Positions 15,035 to 24,418 of a stretch of 64,000 nt of DNA are shown in pieces; the stretch's first letter is position 1, and each line of letters starts with the position of its first letter. The notes below the pieces were generated by a model. That model made no database searches and was not told the origin of the DNA. It saw nothing but the letters and a program-made list of their open reading frames with translations. The position numbers and the translations under genes are program-made. Origin of the DNA: JARRKU01 sp963675565 (GTDB lineage Bacteria; Desulfobacterota; Desulfobacteria; Desulfobacterales; Desulfosarcinaceae); NCBI GenBank assembly GCA_963675565.2, contig CAXXYD010000004.1:1-64000 (forward strand), written 5' to 3'.

Positions 15035-16915
15035 ATGTTTGACCCCAAAGAAACACTTTCCGTAACCCAGGACGGGATTAAATTGCTGGAAAAAGCACAC
15101 CGCGACAATATTGAAACGGTCTGGCAGCGCCACGAAGCGCAGCAGCCCCAGTGCGGGTACTGCGACATGGGGCTCAGTTGCAGAATCTGCATCATGGGCC
15201 CATGCCGGGTGGATCCTTTCGGCGAAGGCCCCCAAACCGGCGTTTGCGGCGCGGATGCCGACATTATCGTGGCCCGCAACCTGTGCCGCATGATCGCCGC
15301 CGGGGCGGCGGCCCACTCGGACCATGGCCGCGACCTGGTGGAAGTTCTGGCGGCCGTGGCCCAGGGCGCCGCTCCCGGATACAAAATCCGCGACGAAGCC
15401 AAACTCAAGCGCCTGGCTGCCGAATACGGCGTGGAGACAAAGGACAGGCCGACATTGGCCGTTGCCGGCGACCTGGCCCAGGCCATGATGGAAGACTACG
15501 GCATGCGCCGCAAGTCCGTCAACCTGATCCGCCGGGCCCCGCAGAAACGCCGCCAACTGTGGGAAAAGGTGGGCATCACCCCGCGGGGCATCGACCGCGA
15601 AACCTCCGAGATGATGCACCGCACCCACATGGGCGTGGACAACAACTGGCAGAGCCTCTTGCTGCAGGGGCTGCGCAATGCCCTGTCCGACGGCTGGGGC
15701 GGGTCCATGATCGCCACCGAAGTGTCCGATATTCTCTTCGGGGTTCCCACACCGCGCACCACCCTGGTCAATGCCGGCGTGCTCAAAAAAGATGAAGTCA
15801 ACATCATCGTCCACGGCCACAACCCGGTGGTCTCGGAGATGATCTCCAAAGCCTGCCAGGCCCCTGAAATGCTGGAGATGGCCAAGCTGAGAGGCGCCGC
15901 GGGGATCAACCTGGCCGGCGTATGCTGCACCGGCAACGAACTGCTCATGCGCCGCGGCATCGCCATGGCCGGCAACCACCTGATGACCGAACTGATTCTC
16001 TCCACCGGGGCCGTGGATATGATGATCGTGGACTACCAGTGCATCATGCCCTCCATCGGCAAAGTGGCCGGCAGCTATCACACCAAGATGATCAGCACCA
16101 GCGACAAGGCCAAGTTCCCCGGCATGGAGCACCATGAGTTTCATCCCGACAACGCCGAAAAAAAAGCCGCGGGCATCGTCGCCATGGCCATCGAAAACTT
16201 TGTCAACCGCAAGGAGGTCTACATCCCGGTACAACCCCAGGAGGCCATGGGCGGTTTCTCCGTGGAATCCATCATCGCCGCCCTGGGCGGGACCCCCGAA
16301 CCGCTTCTGGATGCCATCAAGGCCGGCAAGATCCGTGGCGCAGTGGGCATCGTAGGATGCAACAACCCCAAAATCAAACACGACTACGGCCATGTCACCC
16401 TGACCCGCCGCCTCATCGAAAATGACATTCTGGTGGTGGACACCGGCTGCGTTTCGGTGGCCACGGCAAAAGCGGGGTTCAAGGTTCCCGCGGCGGCCCA
16501 AATGGCCGGTCCGGGTCTGAAGGAAGTATGCACCGGCCTGGGCATCCCGCCGGTTCTGCACCTGGGCAGCTGTGTGGACAACATCCGCATCCTGGACCTG
16601 ACCGCCGCCCTGGCCAACGCCCTGGGGGTGGACATCAGCGATCTGCCGGTGGCCGGCTCGGCACCGGAATGGTACTCGGAAAAAGCCGTGACCATCGCCG
16701 TTTACTGCGTGGCCTCGGGTATCACCACCCACCTGGGCCCCATGCCGCCCATCACCGGCAGCATGAATATTGTCAAACTGCTCACCGAAGGGCTCAACGA
16801 CGTGGTGGGCGCCGCCTTCACCGTGGAACCCGATCCCGAAAAAGCGGCCATCTTCCTGCGCCGGCACATCGAATCCAAGCGCAAGGCCCTGGGGCTGCCG
16901 GCCAACGACGTTTAA
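15035..16915 (+). CDS. cooS: Anaerobic Ni-Fe carbon monoxide dehydrogenase catalytic subunit
   Basis: A 626-residue CooS. It oxidises CO to CO2 (or the reverse) at the Ni-Fe-S C-cluster; homodimer, cytoplasmic. The N-terminal cysteine cluster CGYCDMGLSCRICIMGPCR provides D- and B-cluster ligands. Later motifs include HGHNPVVSEM, GVCCTGNELLMRRG, DYQCIMPS, GCNNPK, DTGCVSVA and LGSCVDNIR, which supply C-cluster ligands. The start at 15035 is preferred: AGGGAGG sits just upstream, whereas the 8-codon longer frame has no site. No acetyl-CoA synthase genes follow, so this is a monofunctional redox enzyme. CooC maturase is not in the window. Confidence 0.95.
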   Translation: MFDPKETLSVTQDGIKLLEKAHRDNIETVWQRHEAQQPQCGYCDMGLSCRICIMGPCRVDPFGEGPQTGVCGADADIIVARNLCRMIAAGAAAHSDHGRDLVEVLAAVAQGAAPGYKIRDEAKLKRLAAEYGVETKDRPTLAVAGDLAQAMMEDYGMRRKSVNLIRRAPQKRRQLWEKVGITPRGIDRETSEMMHRTHMGVDNNWQSLLLQGLRNALSDGWGGSMIATEVSDILFGVPTPRTTLVNAGVLKKDEVNIIVHGHNPVVSEMISKACQAPEMLEMAKLRGAAGINLAGVCCTGNELLMRRGIAMAGNHLMTELILSTGAVDMMIVDYQCIMPSIGKVAGSYHTKMISTSDKAKFPGMEHHEFHPDNAEKKAAGIVAMAIENFVNRKEVYIPVQPQEAMGGFSVESIIAALGGTPEPLLDAIKAGKIRGAVGIVGCNNPKIKHDYGHVTLTRRLIENDILVVDTGCVSVATAKAGFKVPAAAQMAGPGLKEVCTGLGIPPVLHLGSCVDNIRILDLTAALANALGVDISDLPVAGSAPEWYSEKAVTIAVYCVASGITTHLGPMPPITGSMNIVKLLTEGLNDVVGAAFTVEPDPEKAAIFLRRHIESKRKALGLPANDV

Positions 16916-16929
16916 CTCCCGAAAAAAGC

Positions 16930-16967
16930 ATTTCTCCTCCTCCCGCAACAGCGCGAGGAGGAGAAAT
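16930..16967 (+). terminator. Hairpin terminator after cooS
   Basis: A perfect 13-bp inverted repeat (ATTTCTCCTCCTC ... GAGGAGGAGAAAT) with a 12-base loop 14 bp after the cooS stop, preceded by an A-run. No strong T tract follows, so it may act bidirectionally or only stabilise the 3' end. Confidence 0.7.
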
Positions 16968-17172
16968 CCTTCCCTATGATACACACATACCTTTCTTTAA
17001 ATGGATCGCTCATAGAAAAGCATTCTTCGCACGAACGGCCTATAGTGGATGAAACCTTGGCGAAACAGGATGTCTCTACTGGAAAACCACATTAACAGAA
17101 GTCTGTCATGAAAAACAACACAATGCCCAGGCTTTGATCGTCCGCTTTCTGAAAAACAATGGTAAAAAAATA

Positions 17173-17214
17173 TTGACAGCCCATTTTGTTTGTAATAATG
17201 AAACAATTGTTTCA
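17173..17214 (+). promoter_or_regulatory. Promoter and palindromic operator of the IclR gene
   Basis: TTGACA at 17173-17178 is followed by the TAATAATG region as a -10, and a perfect 16-bp palindrome TGAAACAATTGTTTCA (17199-17214) covers the probable transcription start. Its position 15 bp before the IclR start codon suggests autoregulation by the IclR protein. No second copy was seen before the TRAP genes. Confidence 0.6.
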
Positions 17215-17228
17215 ATAAAATAAACTTG

Positions 17229-18029
17229 ATGGCCGAAATGGCAAACTCATACAAAATAAACTCCATTTCACGGGCTGCTGAAATATTAAAGCACCTGTCC
17301 AATGGTGTATCCAAGCTCACAGAATTGTCCAGACGGCTGGATGTCAACAAAGCTTCTGTTCACAGAATTATGAAGACGCTGGAGGGCAAGGGGTTGGTGT
17401 CTCAGGATCCATCAACCCGGAGGTATTATTTGGGGCCCCTGATCCAATCTCTGGCCGAAAATCCGGTAGCAGTACACCGCATTGTCTCACAATTGGCTTT
17501 AGCGGAAATGGAACGCCTGAGAAATATCTGTGATGAAACTGTTATTTTGCAGATTCGATTGGGTGTGCATCGCTTATTGCTTGAAAAAGTTTTAAGCAAT
17601 CATGCAATCCGTTTCTTCCCAGAAAGCAGGCATACCACAGCTCCTATCCATGTGGGCGCTGGTGGCAAGGTGCTGCTTGCGGGTATGGATAGAATCCAGT
17701 TGGAGGGGCTGCTTGATCGCCTTGAATTAACGAAAGCCGGTCCAAACACTATTACAGAAAAAAGCATATTGCTTTCTGAATTGGATAGAATACGAAAGCA
17801 GGGATATGCAATTTCATTCGGTGAGACCATTGAGGGCGGAGGTGGTGTAGCTGCGCTCATTTCCAATTATACATGTCCCGTTGCGCTAATCGTGATCGGT
17901 CCAGAAGACCGGATTAAAGAAAAATTAAATCTGATAGTCAAAGAAATATCATTCAGTGCTGCGCAAATTTCCAAAAGAATATTGACTTCTACAGGTATCA
18001 AGAATGGTCAAATCAGTTCGGATATTTGA
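17229..18029 (+). CDS. IclR-family transcriptional regulator
   Basis: A protein of about 266 residues. The N-terminal winged HTH (SISRAAEILKHLSNGVSKLTELSRRLDVNKASVHRIMKTLEGKGLV) and C-terminal ligand-binding domain (HTTAPIHVGAGGKVLLA ... GYAISFGETIEGGGGVAALI) are canonical IclR. It probably senses an aromatic or carboxylate catabolite and controls the downstream TRAP transporter and sulfotransferase-like genes, all on the same strand. TTG 17226, ATG 17229 and ATG 17238 are all possible starts; none has a strong ribosome binding site. Confidence 0.92.
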   Translation: MAEMANSYKINSISRAAEILKHLSNGVSKLTELSRRLDVNKASVHRIMKTLEGKGLVSQDPSTRRYYLGPLIQSLAENPVAVHRIVSQLALAEMERLRNICDETVILQIRLGVHRLLLEKVLSNHAIRFFPESRHTTAPIHVGAGGKVLLAGMDRIQLEGLLDRLELTKAGPNTITEKSILLSELDRIRKQGYAISFGETIEGGGGVAALISNYTCPVALIVIGPEDRIKEKLNLIVKEISFSAAQISKRILTSTGIKNGQISSDI

Positions 18030-18164
18030 TTGAAATTTAAAGGATTCTTTGAATGCAGGATTGCACGTCGCAGCACCTTAAATGACAAGCGTAAAGAATC
18101 ATCGTTTTTTTGCATTTGGCACCTGATAGAAACCTAACACACATCAAAGAGGGGGGGATATTTT

Positions 18165-19241
18165 ATGGAAACAACACAAATGAAAAATAATTCGCTGTTC
18201 AAGAAAACGGGCGGCATGATTTGTGTCATTTTCATGGTTCTGACAATCGGTGCATCCAATGTGTGGGCTGCCGACAAACCCGTGGAATTGAAATTTGCAG
18301 TATTAGAAGGAACAAAAGCAGCACGAACAATTTATGGGCATCAAAATTGGGCTGATGCGGTTGAAAAAGCCGCCAATGGTAGCATAAAAGTTTCGTTGTT
18401 TCCCTCCGGGTCTCTGGTCAGCCCAAAGCAGGCCTACGATGCTACCGTCAATGGCCTGGCCGACATCTCCTATATAAGTATCGGTCACTACCCTGGCCGG
18501 TTCCCACTGACTGAATCTTTGGGTTTCCCCGGCAATGGAATCTCCAATCCCCATATGGCCACTGAAATAATCATGGAAATGTACTCCAAATATCCACAAA
18601 TGCAAAAGGAGTTTTCGGCGGTAAAGGTCCTATTCTTGTTCGGACATGCTCCAATAAGTATAGCAACCGTCAGTAAACCTATTCATTCCTGGAATGACCT
18701 AAATGGGTTGCGGCTCAGAATCAACCACAAAGAGTCCGCTAGCTACCTTAAATCCGCAGGTGTAGCTCCGGCATTTATACCGCCTCCGGATATTTTTTTA
18801 AATCTTCAGAAAGGTATTATTGATGGCAGTGTTATGGGATGGCTGGGCCATAATGCCTTCGGGACGATCAAACTGGCGAAATATTTTACAATTGTGCCTT
18901 CAGTGCCAGGCCCGCTTTTCGCTTACGTCATGAACAAGAAAAAATTCGAAAATCTTTCGCAAGATCAACAAACCGCCATTATGAGCGTGAGCGGCGACGC
19001 TGGTGCGCAATTGCTGGCGGACTGTGGGGATAAGGAGATTGAGACCGCCTTGAACGTTGTTAAACAAGATGCCAGCAAACAAATCTTTGAATTGTCAGAG
19101 CAGGAACAGGAACTTTGGGCGCAAAAGGCAGTAGGCGTCCAGGAACAGATAATTGAGAAGATGGAAAAAAAGGGCTACCCAATGCGCCAATTCATACAGG
19201 ACGTAAAAGATTTGGTCAAATCGAAAAGGAAAATGAAATAG
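18165..19241 (+). CDS. TRAP transporter substrate-binding protein (DctP family)
   Basis: A 358-residue periplasmic binding protein with an N-terminal signal peptide ending near GASNVWAADK. Family features include LKFAVLEGTKAARTIYG, LFPSGSLVSPKQAYDATVNGLADISY and the WNDLNGLRLRI segment with the conserved Arg that binds the substrate carboxylate or sulfonate. It delivers a small organic acid to the DctQM permease encoded next. AGAGGGGGG precedes the start. The ligand is unknown; the adjacent arylsulfotransferase-like gene hints at an organosulfur compound. Confidence 0.9.
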   Translation: METTQMKNNSLFKKTGGMICVIFMVLTIGASNVWAADKPVELKFAVLEGTKAARTIYGHQNWADAVEKAANGSIKVSLFPSGSLVSPKQAYDATVNGLADISYISIGHYPGRFPLTESLGFPGNGISNPHMATEIIMEMYSKYPQMQKEFSAVKVLFLFGHAPISIATVSKPIHSWNDLNGLRLRINHKESASYLKSAGVAPAFIPPPDIFLNLQKGIIDGSVMGWLGHNAFGTIKLAKYFTIVPSVPGPLFAYVMNKKKFENLSQDQQTAIMSVSGDAGAQLLADCGDKEIETALNVVKQDASKQIFELSEQEQELWAQKAVGVQEQIIEKMEKKGYPMRQFIQDVKDLVKSKRKMK

Positions 19242-19354
19242 ACCGCCGAAGCCTATGATGAGTATGGGTGCTGGTTGCCAGAATCTGTCGAACCATCAAC
19301 CAGCACCCAGCTGGAAATGAAGAAATTGCCGAACAAAGAAAGGAAATTCAGCAG

Positions 19355-19861
19355 ATGAGCACAGGTAGAGCATTCAATAAAGGCGATCGCCTGATTTACC
19401 TTGTCACTATCTCTGTTAGCCGAATAGGCGCAGGGCTTTTAGTTGGAATGATGCTGCTCATCACCTGCGATGTATTCTTTCGTTTTCTTTTCAACAAGCC
19501 GGTGCCGGGGACATTTGAACTTGTAGAAATGATGATGAGCGCCGTTGTGAGCCTGTCCATTGCCTATTGCGGCTATCGTCGCGGCCATGTGGCTGTGGAA
19601 CTTTTCACTGATAAATTGCCCCTTAAGACACAAAACTTCATCAATGCGGTGCATTACCTGGTTTGTGTTGCCTTTTTTACGGCTATTGCATTTGAAGTCG
19701 CCTGGCAGGCACAGGTCATCAAGGAAAGCGAGACTGTCACGGCATTGCTTGGTATTCCGATCTACCCTTTCATCTGGGTGTTATCAATCGGCGCTGCATT
19801 GCTTGCCTTGGTCTATCTATTGCATGTTATAGAAATCTTGAGAAAGGGGGCGTCCCAATGA
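19355..19861 (+). CDS. TRAP transporter small permease (DctQ)
   Basis: A 168-residue inner-membrane protein with four hydrophobic helices (ISVSRIGAGLLVGMMLLITCDVFFRF, VEMMMSAVVSLSIAYCGYRRG, YLVCVAFFTAIAFEVAW, FIWVLSIGAALLALVYLL). The start at 19355 follows AAAGGAAAT; the longer GTG frame adds a hydrophilic lead not found in the family. The stop overlaps the dctM start by four bases (ATGA), so the two permease parts are translationally coupled. Confidence 0.88.
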   Translation: MSTGRAFNKGDRLIYLVTISVSRIGAGLLVGMMLLITCDVFFRFLFNKPVPGTFELVEMMMSAVVSLSIAYCGYRRGHVAVELFTDKLPLKTQNFINAVHYLVCVAFFTAIAFEVAWQAQVIKESETVTALLGIPIYPFIWVLSIGAALLALVYLLHVIEILRKGASQ

Positions 19862-21159
19862 GTCCTTTAATGGTTGGTTTTATCGGTATTGCAATCCTGA
19901 TGGCGCTGTTGATGTCCGGTATGCCCATTGGGGTCTCCATGGGGCTGGTCGGCGTCGGCGGTCTATGGTATCTGCTGGGCCCGGATGTTGGGCTCAGTAT
20001 TCTTAAGACCGCACCATTCGATGCCATTGCCAAATACGGTTTTGCTGTCGTACCGTTATTTATTCTCATGGGCAGTTTTTGTTTTCAATCAGGCGTATCA
20101 AAAAACCTATACCATGCCGTCAACGCCTGGATTGGCCATTTCAGGGGTGGGCTGGCGATGGCGACGGTAGGGGCCTGCGCCGGCTTTGCAGCTGTCAGTG
20201 GGTCCAGTCTGGCAACAGCTGCCACAATGGGGACCGTGGCCTTGCCGGAGATGAAAAAATACAAGTATGACCCGGCATTGTCAACAGGATGCATTGGTGC
20301 CGGCGGCACTCTGGGCATATTGATTCCACCTAGTGTGGTTCTGGTCATCTATGGGATTCTCACAGAAGAATCCATCGCCGAGTTGTTTTTGGCAGGAATC
20401 ATACCAGGCATTCTGGAAGCGGTTTTTTACATTATCACGATCTCCATTGTATGCCGCATCAACCCCAAAGCCGGCCCGGCAGGTCTGCGCTCTTCCCGTA
20501 AAGATAAGTTGATGTCGGTAAAGGAGACCTGGCCGATAATTCTACTGTTCACCATCGTTATTGGCGGCATTTATGCCGGTATATTCAGTCCCAGTGAAGC
20601 CGCCGGCATAGGTGCGTTTGCCGCCCTGGTGATCGCGTTGGTTCAACGCAAGCTGAACTGGAAAAACTTTGTGCTGGCCTTGGATGATACGACAAAAGCC
20701 ACAGGAATGATTTTTACCATTATGATTGGTGCGGTGATTCTAGGCTATTTTATGACGACTACCCGTCTACCCTTTGATTTGGCCAGCGTAGTCAGCGGCT
20801 GGGAGGTAAACCGGTACATTGTTTTTGGCGCTATCCTAATCGTGTACGTTATCCTTGGTTGCGTTATGATCCCCATGGCGATGGTGATTTTGACCATTCC
20901 TATTGTCTTTCCTCTGATTCAATCCCTGGGTTTCGACGGCGTATGGTTCGGTATCATAACAGTAAGGATTTTCGAGATTGCGCAAATTACGCCACCGGTG
21001 GGAATGAATGTCTTTATAGTAAGAGGTGTTGCTCCCGAAATTCCACTTACAACTATATTTCGCGGCATTGTTCCCTTTTTTATTGCTGATGTGATTCATT
21101 TGACAATGCTTATTGTGTTTCCGCAAATTGCTCTGTGGTTGCCAAGTTTGCTCAGATAA
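19858..21159 (+). CDS. TRAP transporter large permease (DctM)
   Basis: A 433-residue, about 12-helix membrane protein, the ion-coupled transport subunit. It shows GMPIGVSMGLVG near the start, GFAAVSGSSLATAATMGTVALPEMKKY, GTLGILIPPSVVLVIYGI and a C-terminal ITPPVGMNVFIV motif, all typical of DctM. It works with the DctP and DctQ proteins encoded immediately upstream. Confidence 0.94.
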   Translation: MSPLMVGFIGIAILMALLMSGMPIGVSMGLVGVGGLWYLLGPDVGLSILKTAPFDAIAKYGFAVVPLFILMGSFCFQSGVSKNLYHAVNAWIGHFRGGLAMATVGACAGFAAVSGSSLATAATMGTVALPEMKKYKYDPALSTGCIGAGGTLGILIPPSVVLVIYGILTEESIAELFLAGIIPGILEAVFYIITISIVCRINPKAGPAGLRSSRKDKLMSVKETWPIILLFTIVIGGIYAGIFSPSEAAGIGAFAALVIALVQRKLNWKNFVLALDDTTKATGMIFTIMIGAVILGYFMTTTRLPFDLASVVSGWEVNRYIVFGAILIVYVILGCVMIPMAMVILTIPIVFPLIQSLGFDGVWFGIITVRIFEIAQITPPVGMNVFIVRGVAPEIPLTTIFRGIVPFFIADVIHLTMLIVFPQIALWLPSLLR

Positions 21160-21243
21160 ACCAATTAGCCGACTGGGGCTGTTCATTTAATCGACCATAA
21201 AAAAAGGAAAATATCACTATCCATTTTAAAGAAGGAGATTGCA

Positions 21244-22680
21244 GTGGGTTATCCGACAATATATCCGACAGGTACCACAGTCTACAATTCTGAGAAATGC
21301 TGGAACGGGTATACCGTTTTTCAAGCCAAGGACGTTGGTGCAACCATCATTGACATGAACGGCAATGTGGTTCGACAAATTCAAAACTTGCATGGATTCC
21401 CCAACAAATTGCTTCCCGGCGGTATTCTGGTGGGCAACACCGGCCGCAGAAACGGCAAGTATGGCTATCAGGACCAGAAGGATCTGATCCAGGTGGACTG
21501 GCGGGGCAACGTCACCTGGAAATTCGACCAATGGGAGTATATCGAAGACCCCGGGGAAGAACCGCGATGGATGGCCCGCCAGCACCATGACTTTCAGCGG
21601 CAGGGAAATCCCGTGGGATATTATGTTCCCGGTATGGAGCCACTATCCAATAGCGGCAATACATTGATCCTTGTGCACAAGTATACGCGCAACCCTAAAA
21701 TCACGGACAAATTACTCTGCGATGATGCCATCCTCGAAGTCAACTGGGAGGGCGATATCATCTGGGAATGGGTATGTAGCGAACACTTTGATGAATTCAA
21801 TTTCAGTGAAGAAGCAAAAAATACAATGTACCGGAATCCAAACTTGCGCGCCCATGTGGCTGATGGGGTAGCTGATTGGATGCACATCAACTCCATGTCA
21901 ACGCTCGGCCCTAACAAGTGGTATGACGCCGGCGATAAAAGGTTCCATCCGGACAATATTATCTGGGATGGCCGGATCACCAATATTATTGCCATAACGG
22001 ACAAAAAGACCGGCAAGACCGTCTGGCAGATCGGCCCGGACTACGACACGACACCGGAACTGCGCAAGATGGGCTGGATTATCGGGCAGCACCATGCCCA
22101 TATGATCCCCCGCGGGCTCCCCGGAGAAGGCAATATTCTGGTTTTTGACAATGGCGGCTGGGCCGGTTATGGGGCGCCGAACCCTGGTGCGCCTACCGGA
22201 ATGCACTACGCCCAGCGCGACTCTTCCCGTGTGCTGGAAATAGACCCGGTGACCCTTGAGGTCATATGGAAATATACGCCTGCAGAGGCCGGCTTTACGC
22301 CGCTGGCTGACAACTACAAGTTTTACAGTGGGTATATCAGCGGCGCCCAGCGGCTGCCCAATGGCAACACTCTGATTACCGAGGGGGCTGATGGCCGATT
22401 GTTCGAGATCACACCGGATCATCAACTTGTATGGGAATATGTCAGCCCTTATTTCGACAAAGAATATGATACGAATATGGTGTACCGCAGCTATCGATAC
22501 CCATACGATTACATTCCCCAAATAGAAAAACCGGAAGAAAAAAACATTCCAAGGCTGGACCGGACGAAGTTCAGGGTTCCAGGTGCGGAGGAAAAAGCCC
22601 CGCAAAATGTAATGAAGTTGGAATCCGGAGACGCTTATGAGGGTGGAGCCCAACTGTGCATTGTTCCTGATGATGATTGA
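21244..22680 (+). CDS. Arylsulfotransferase (ASST)-family protein
   Basis: A 478-residue beta-propeller-type protein with repeated strands of the ASST kind (TIIDMNGNVVRQI, LIQVDWRGNVTWKFDQWE, ILEVNWEGDIIWEWV, VLEIDPVTLEVIWKY, LFEITPDHQLVWEYV). Conserved histidine patches are visible in ARQHHDFQ, DWMHINSM and GQHHAHMIP, candidate catalytic residues for PAPS-independent sulfate transfer between phenols. No signal peptide is seen, unlike the periplasmic E. coli-type enzymes, so it may be cytoplasmic and act on a compound imported by the TRAP system. GTG start behind AAGGAG. Sulfotransfer is family inference, not shown. Confidence 0.8.
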   Translation: MGYPTIYPTGTTVYNSEKCWNGYTVFQAKDVGATIIDMNGNVVRQIQNLHGFPNKLLPGGILVGNTGRRNGKYGYQDQKDLIQVDWRGNVTWKFDQWEYIEDPGEEPRWMARQHHDFQRQGNPVGYYVPGMEPLSNSGNTLILVHKYTRNPKITDKLLCDDAILEVNWEGDIIWEWVCSEHFDEFNFSEEAKNTMYRNPNLRAHVADGVADWMHINSMSTLGPNKWYDAGDKRFHPDNIIWDGRITNIIAITDKKTGKTVWQIGPDYDTTPELRKMGWIIGQHHAHMIPRGLPGEGNILVFDNGGWAGYGAPNPGAPTGMHYAQRDSSRVLEIDPVTLEVIWKYTPAEAGFTPLADNYKFYSGYISGAQRLPNGNTLITEGADGRLFEITPDHQLVWEYVSPYFDKEYDTNMVYRSYRYPYDYIPQIEKPEEKNIPRLDRTKFRVPGAEEKAPQNVMKLESGDAYEGGAQLCIVPDDD

Positions 22681-22751
22681 TTGGCCAATGATCGATTAGG
22701 AAGGGGCTTTCTGGACCATGAGCGATTTTGATCCGTACCTGTAGGATAAAG

Positions 22752-22986
22752 ATGCGTTTATTCTAAAGAACACACTTGGGTAAGGATAGAGGGCGGCCAC
22801 GCGCTGGTTGGTATCAAAGGCACTGTGGCAGCTGCAAACGAGACACTGGAAGAGAGCCCCGGGCAGGTCAACACAGCACCTTTCGCCGAAGGCTGGATGA
22901 TACGCATCGAACCGGACGACCTGGCGCAAATCGATACGCTTTTATCTGCCGAAGCATACAAGGAGATGCTGTCAGTGTTAAAATGA
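22752..22986 (+). pseudogene. Glycine cleavage H-like (lipoyl carrier) gene remnant lacking the lipoylation site
   Basis: The frame from 22765 to the TGA at 22984 reads KEHTWVRIEGGHALVGI directly joined to KGTVAAANETLEESPG, then NTAPFAEGWMIRIEPDD and LLSAEAYKEML. These are the N- and C-terminal parts of a GcvH-type protein. About 50 residues between them, including the ESVK-type lipoyl-lysine hairpin, are missing in frame. The start region is also damaged: ATG at 22752 (ATGCGTTTATTCTAAAG) would read MRxYSKEHTW only if one base were restored. An 8-codon frame MSDFDPYL stands just upstream (22718-22744). The H-protein's usual partner Lpd follows 21 bp later. Confidence 0.7.
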
Positions 22987-23007
22987 ACAGATGCGGGAGT
23001 ATGATTC

Positions 23008-24390
23008 ATGGAATCATTTGACATAGTCGTGATCGGCGGCGGTCCCGGAGGTTATGTGGCTGCAGTGCGTGCTTCTCAGCTGGGGTTTAAAACCGCCCTG
23101 GTGGAAAGAGAACAGCTGGGTGGCACATGCCTGAACTGGGGCTGTATCCCCACCAAGTCGTTGCTGCGAAATGCTGAAGTGGTCCATTTGCTGTCCAAAG
23201 GCCGCACTTTCGGCTTCAGGTTCGACAACCTAACTGTGGACTATTCCGCAGCTCACAAACGCAGCCGCTCAGTGGTATCGCGCCAGAGCAAGCGTGTGGC
23301 GATTCTGATGAAGAACAATGATATCGAAGTCTTTGAGGGAACAGCCACACTGAACAACAATCATGAGGTGGCCATAGAGCCGTCAGAAAAAATCCTGTCG
23401 GCCAAGTTTATTATTATCGCAACGGGAGCTAATACCCGGGCACTGCCGGGCATCGCCTTTGACGGTGAAACCATCATCAATTTCCGGCGTGCCCTTGATC
23501 TGACTCACGTGCCGGCATCGGCTGTGATCATCGGCGCAGGTCCCATCGGAATGGAATTTGCGACCTTGTGGAGTCGGTATGGTTCCAAGGTGACCGTTGT
23601 GGAGATGATGAACCACGTGCTTCCACAGGAAGATGAAGCCATCAGCCTCGAGGCTCAGAAGCAGTTCAACCGCAATGGTATTGCCATCAAAACAGGGGCA
23701 ATGGTTGGCGGTGTAACTAAAACAGCCCACGGTGCCGATGTTATCGTCACCACCGGCGACAAACGCGAAACCATATCAGCCGAAACCGTGCTGGTATCCA
23801 TCGGATTTGCCGCCAATAGTGACAACCTCGGCTTGGGAGCGGCCGGGGTCAATACCACCAGGGGCGCCATCGATGTGGATAGGCAAATGCGCACCAGCGC
23901 TGACAATATTTTTGCTATCGGCGATGTCAACGCCAAGATGGGACTGGCCCACGTGGCCTCAGCTCAGGCCATTATCGCTGCTGAAACCATCGCCGGTCGG
24001 GACACAGTACCGCTGAACTATCACAACGTGCCACGCTGCACCTACGCCCAGCCTGAAATTGCCTCGGTGGGACTGACTGAAAAGCAGGCCGCAAGCCAGG
24101 GCTATGCGGTGATTACCGCACAGTGCCCGTTTATTGCCAACGGAAAGGCTCTGGCCATGGACGACAACGTCGGCTTTGTCAAAATCGTGGCTGACGAAAA
24201 AGAGCGTAAAATCCTGGGGGTTCACATGATCGGTGGCCACGTCACCGAACTGGTGGCCGGTCCCACCGGAATGATCCAGGTTAACGCCACCGTGGAGCAG
24301 TTGGGACAGGCCGTGCACCCCCATCCGACCATCAGTGAAGCGATCATGGAGGCCGCCCATAAATTGTGCGGGCATGCCATTCATATTTAG
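23008..24390 (+). CDS. lpdA: Dihydrolipoyl dehydrogenase (E3), copy 1
   Basis: A 460-residue FAD disulfide oxidoreductase that reoxidises dihydrolipoyl groups with NAD+. Motifs: FAD-binding VIGGGPGGYVAAVRA, redox pair in GGTCLNWGCIPTKSLL (C41, C46), NAD-binding VIIGAGPIGMEFA, second FAD motif NIFAIGDV, and the C-terminal HPHPTISEA with the His-Glu dyad. It lies just after the defective H-like gene, so its original carrier protein may have been that product. Another copy lies at 26193-27587; the two are distinct sequences, not a recent duplication. Confidence 0.92.
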   Translation: MESFDIVVIGGGPGGYVAAVRASQLGFKTALVEREQLGGTCLNWGCIPTKSLLRNAEVVHLLSKGRTFGFRFDNLTVDYSAAHKRSRSVVSRQSKRVAILMKNNDIEVFEGTATLNNNHEVAIEPSEKILSAKFIIIATGANTRALPGIAFDGETIINFRRALDLTHVPASAVIIGAGPIGMEFATLWSRYGSKVTVVEMMNHVLPQEDEAISLEAQKQFNRNGIAIKTGAMVGGVTKTAHGADVIVTTGDKRETISAETVLVSIGFAANSDNLGLGAAGVNTTRGAIDVDRQMRTSADNIFAIGDVNAKMGLAHVASAQAIIAAETIAGRDTVPLNYHNVPRCTYAQPEIASVGLTEKQAASQGYAVITAQCPFIANGKALAMDDNVGFVKIVADEKERKILGVHMIGGHVTELVAGPTGMIQVNATVEQLGQAVHPHPTISEAIMEAAHKLCGHAIHI

Positions 24391-24418
24391 GGGCTGCTGC
24401 AGACTGGGAGGGCGTCCA

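Noticed and set aside
14978..16984. 668-codon open frame on the minus strand opposite cooS
   Set aside because: It lies fully antisense to cooS, is rich in His/Gly/Ala as expected for a shadow frame of GC-rich coding DNA, and has no recognisable domain or ribosome binding site.
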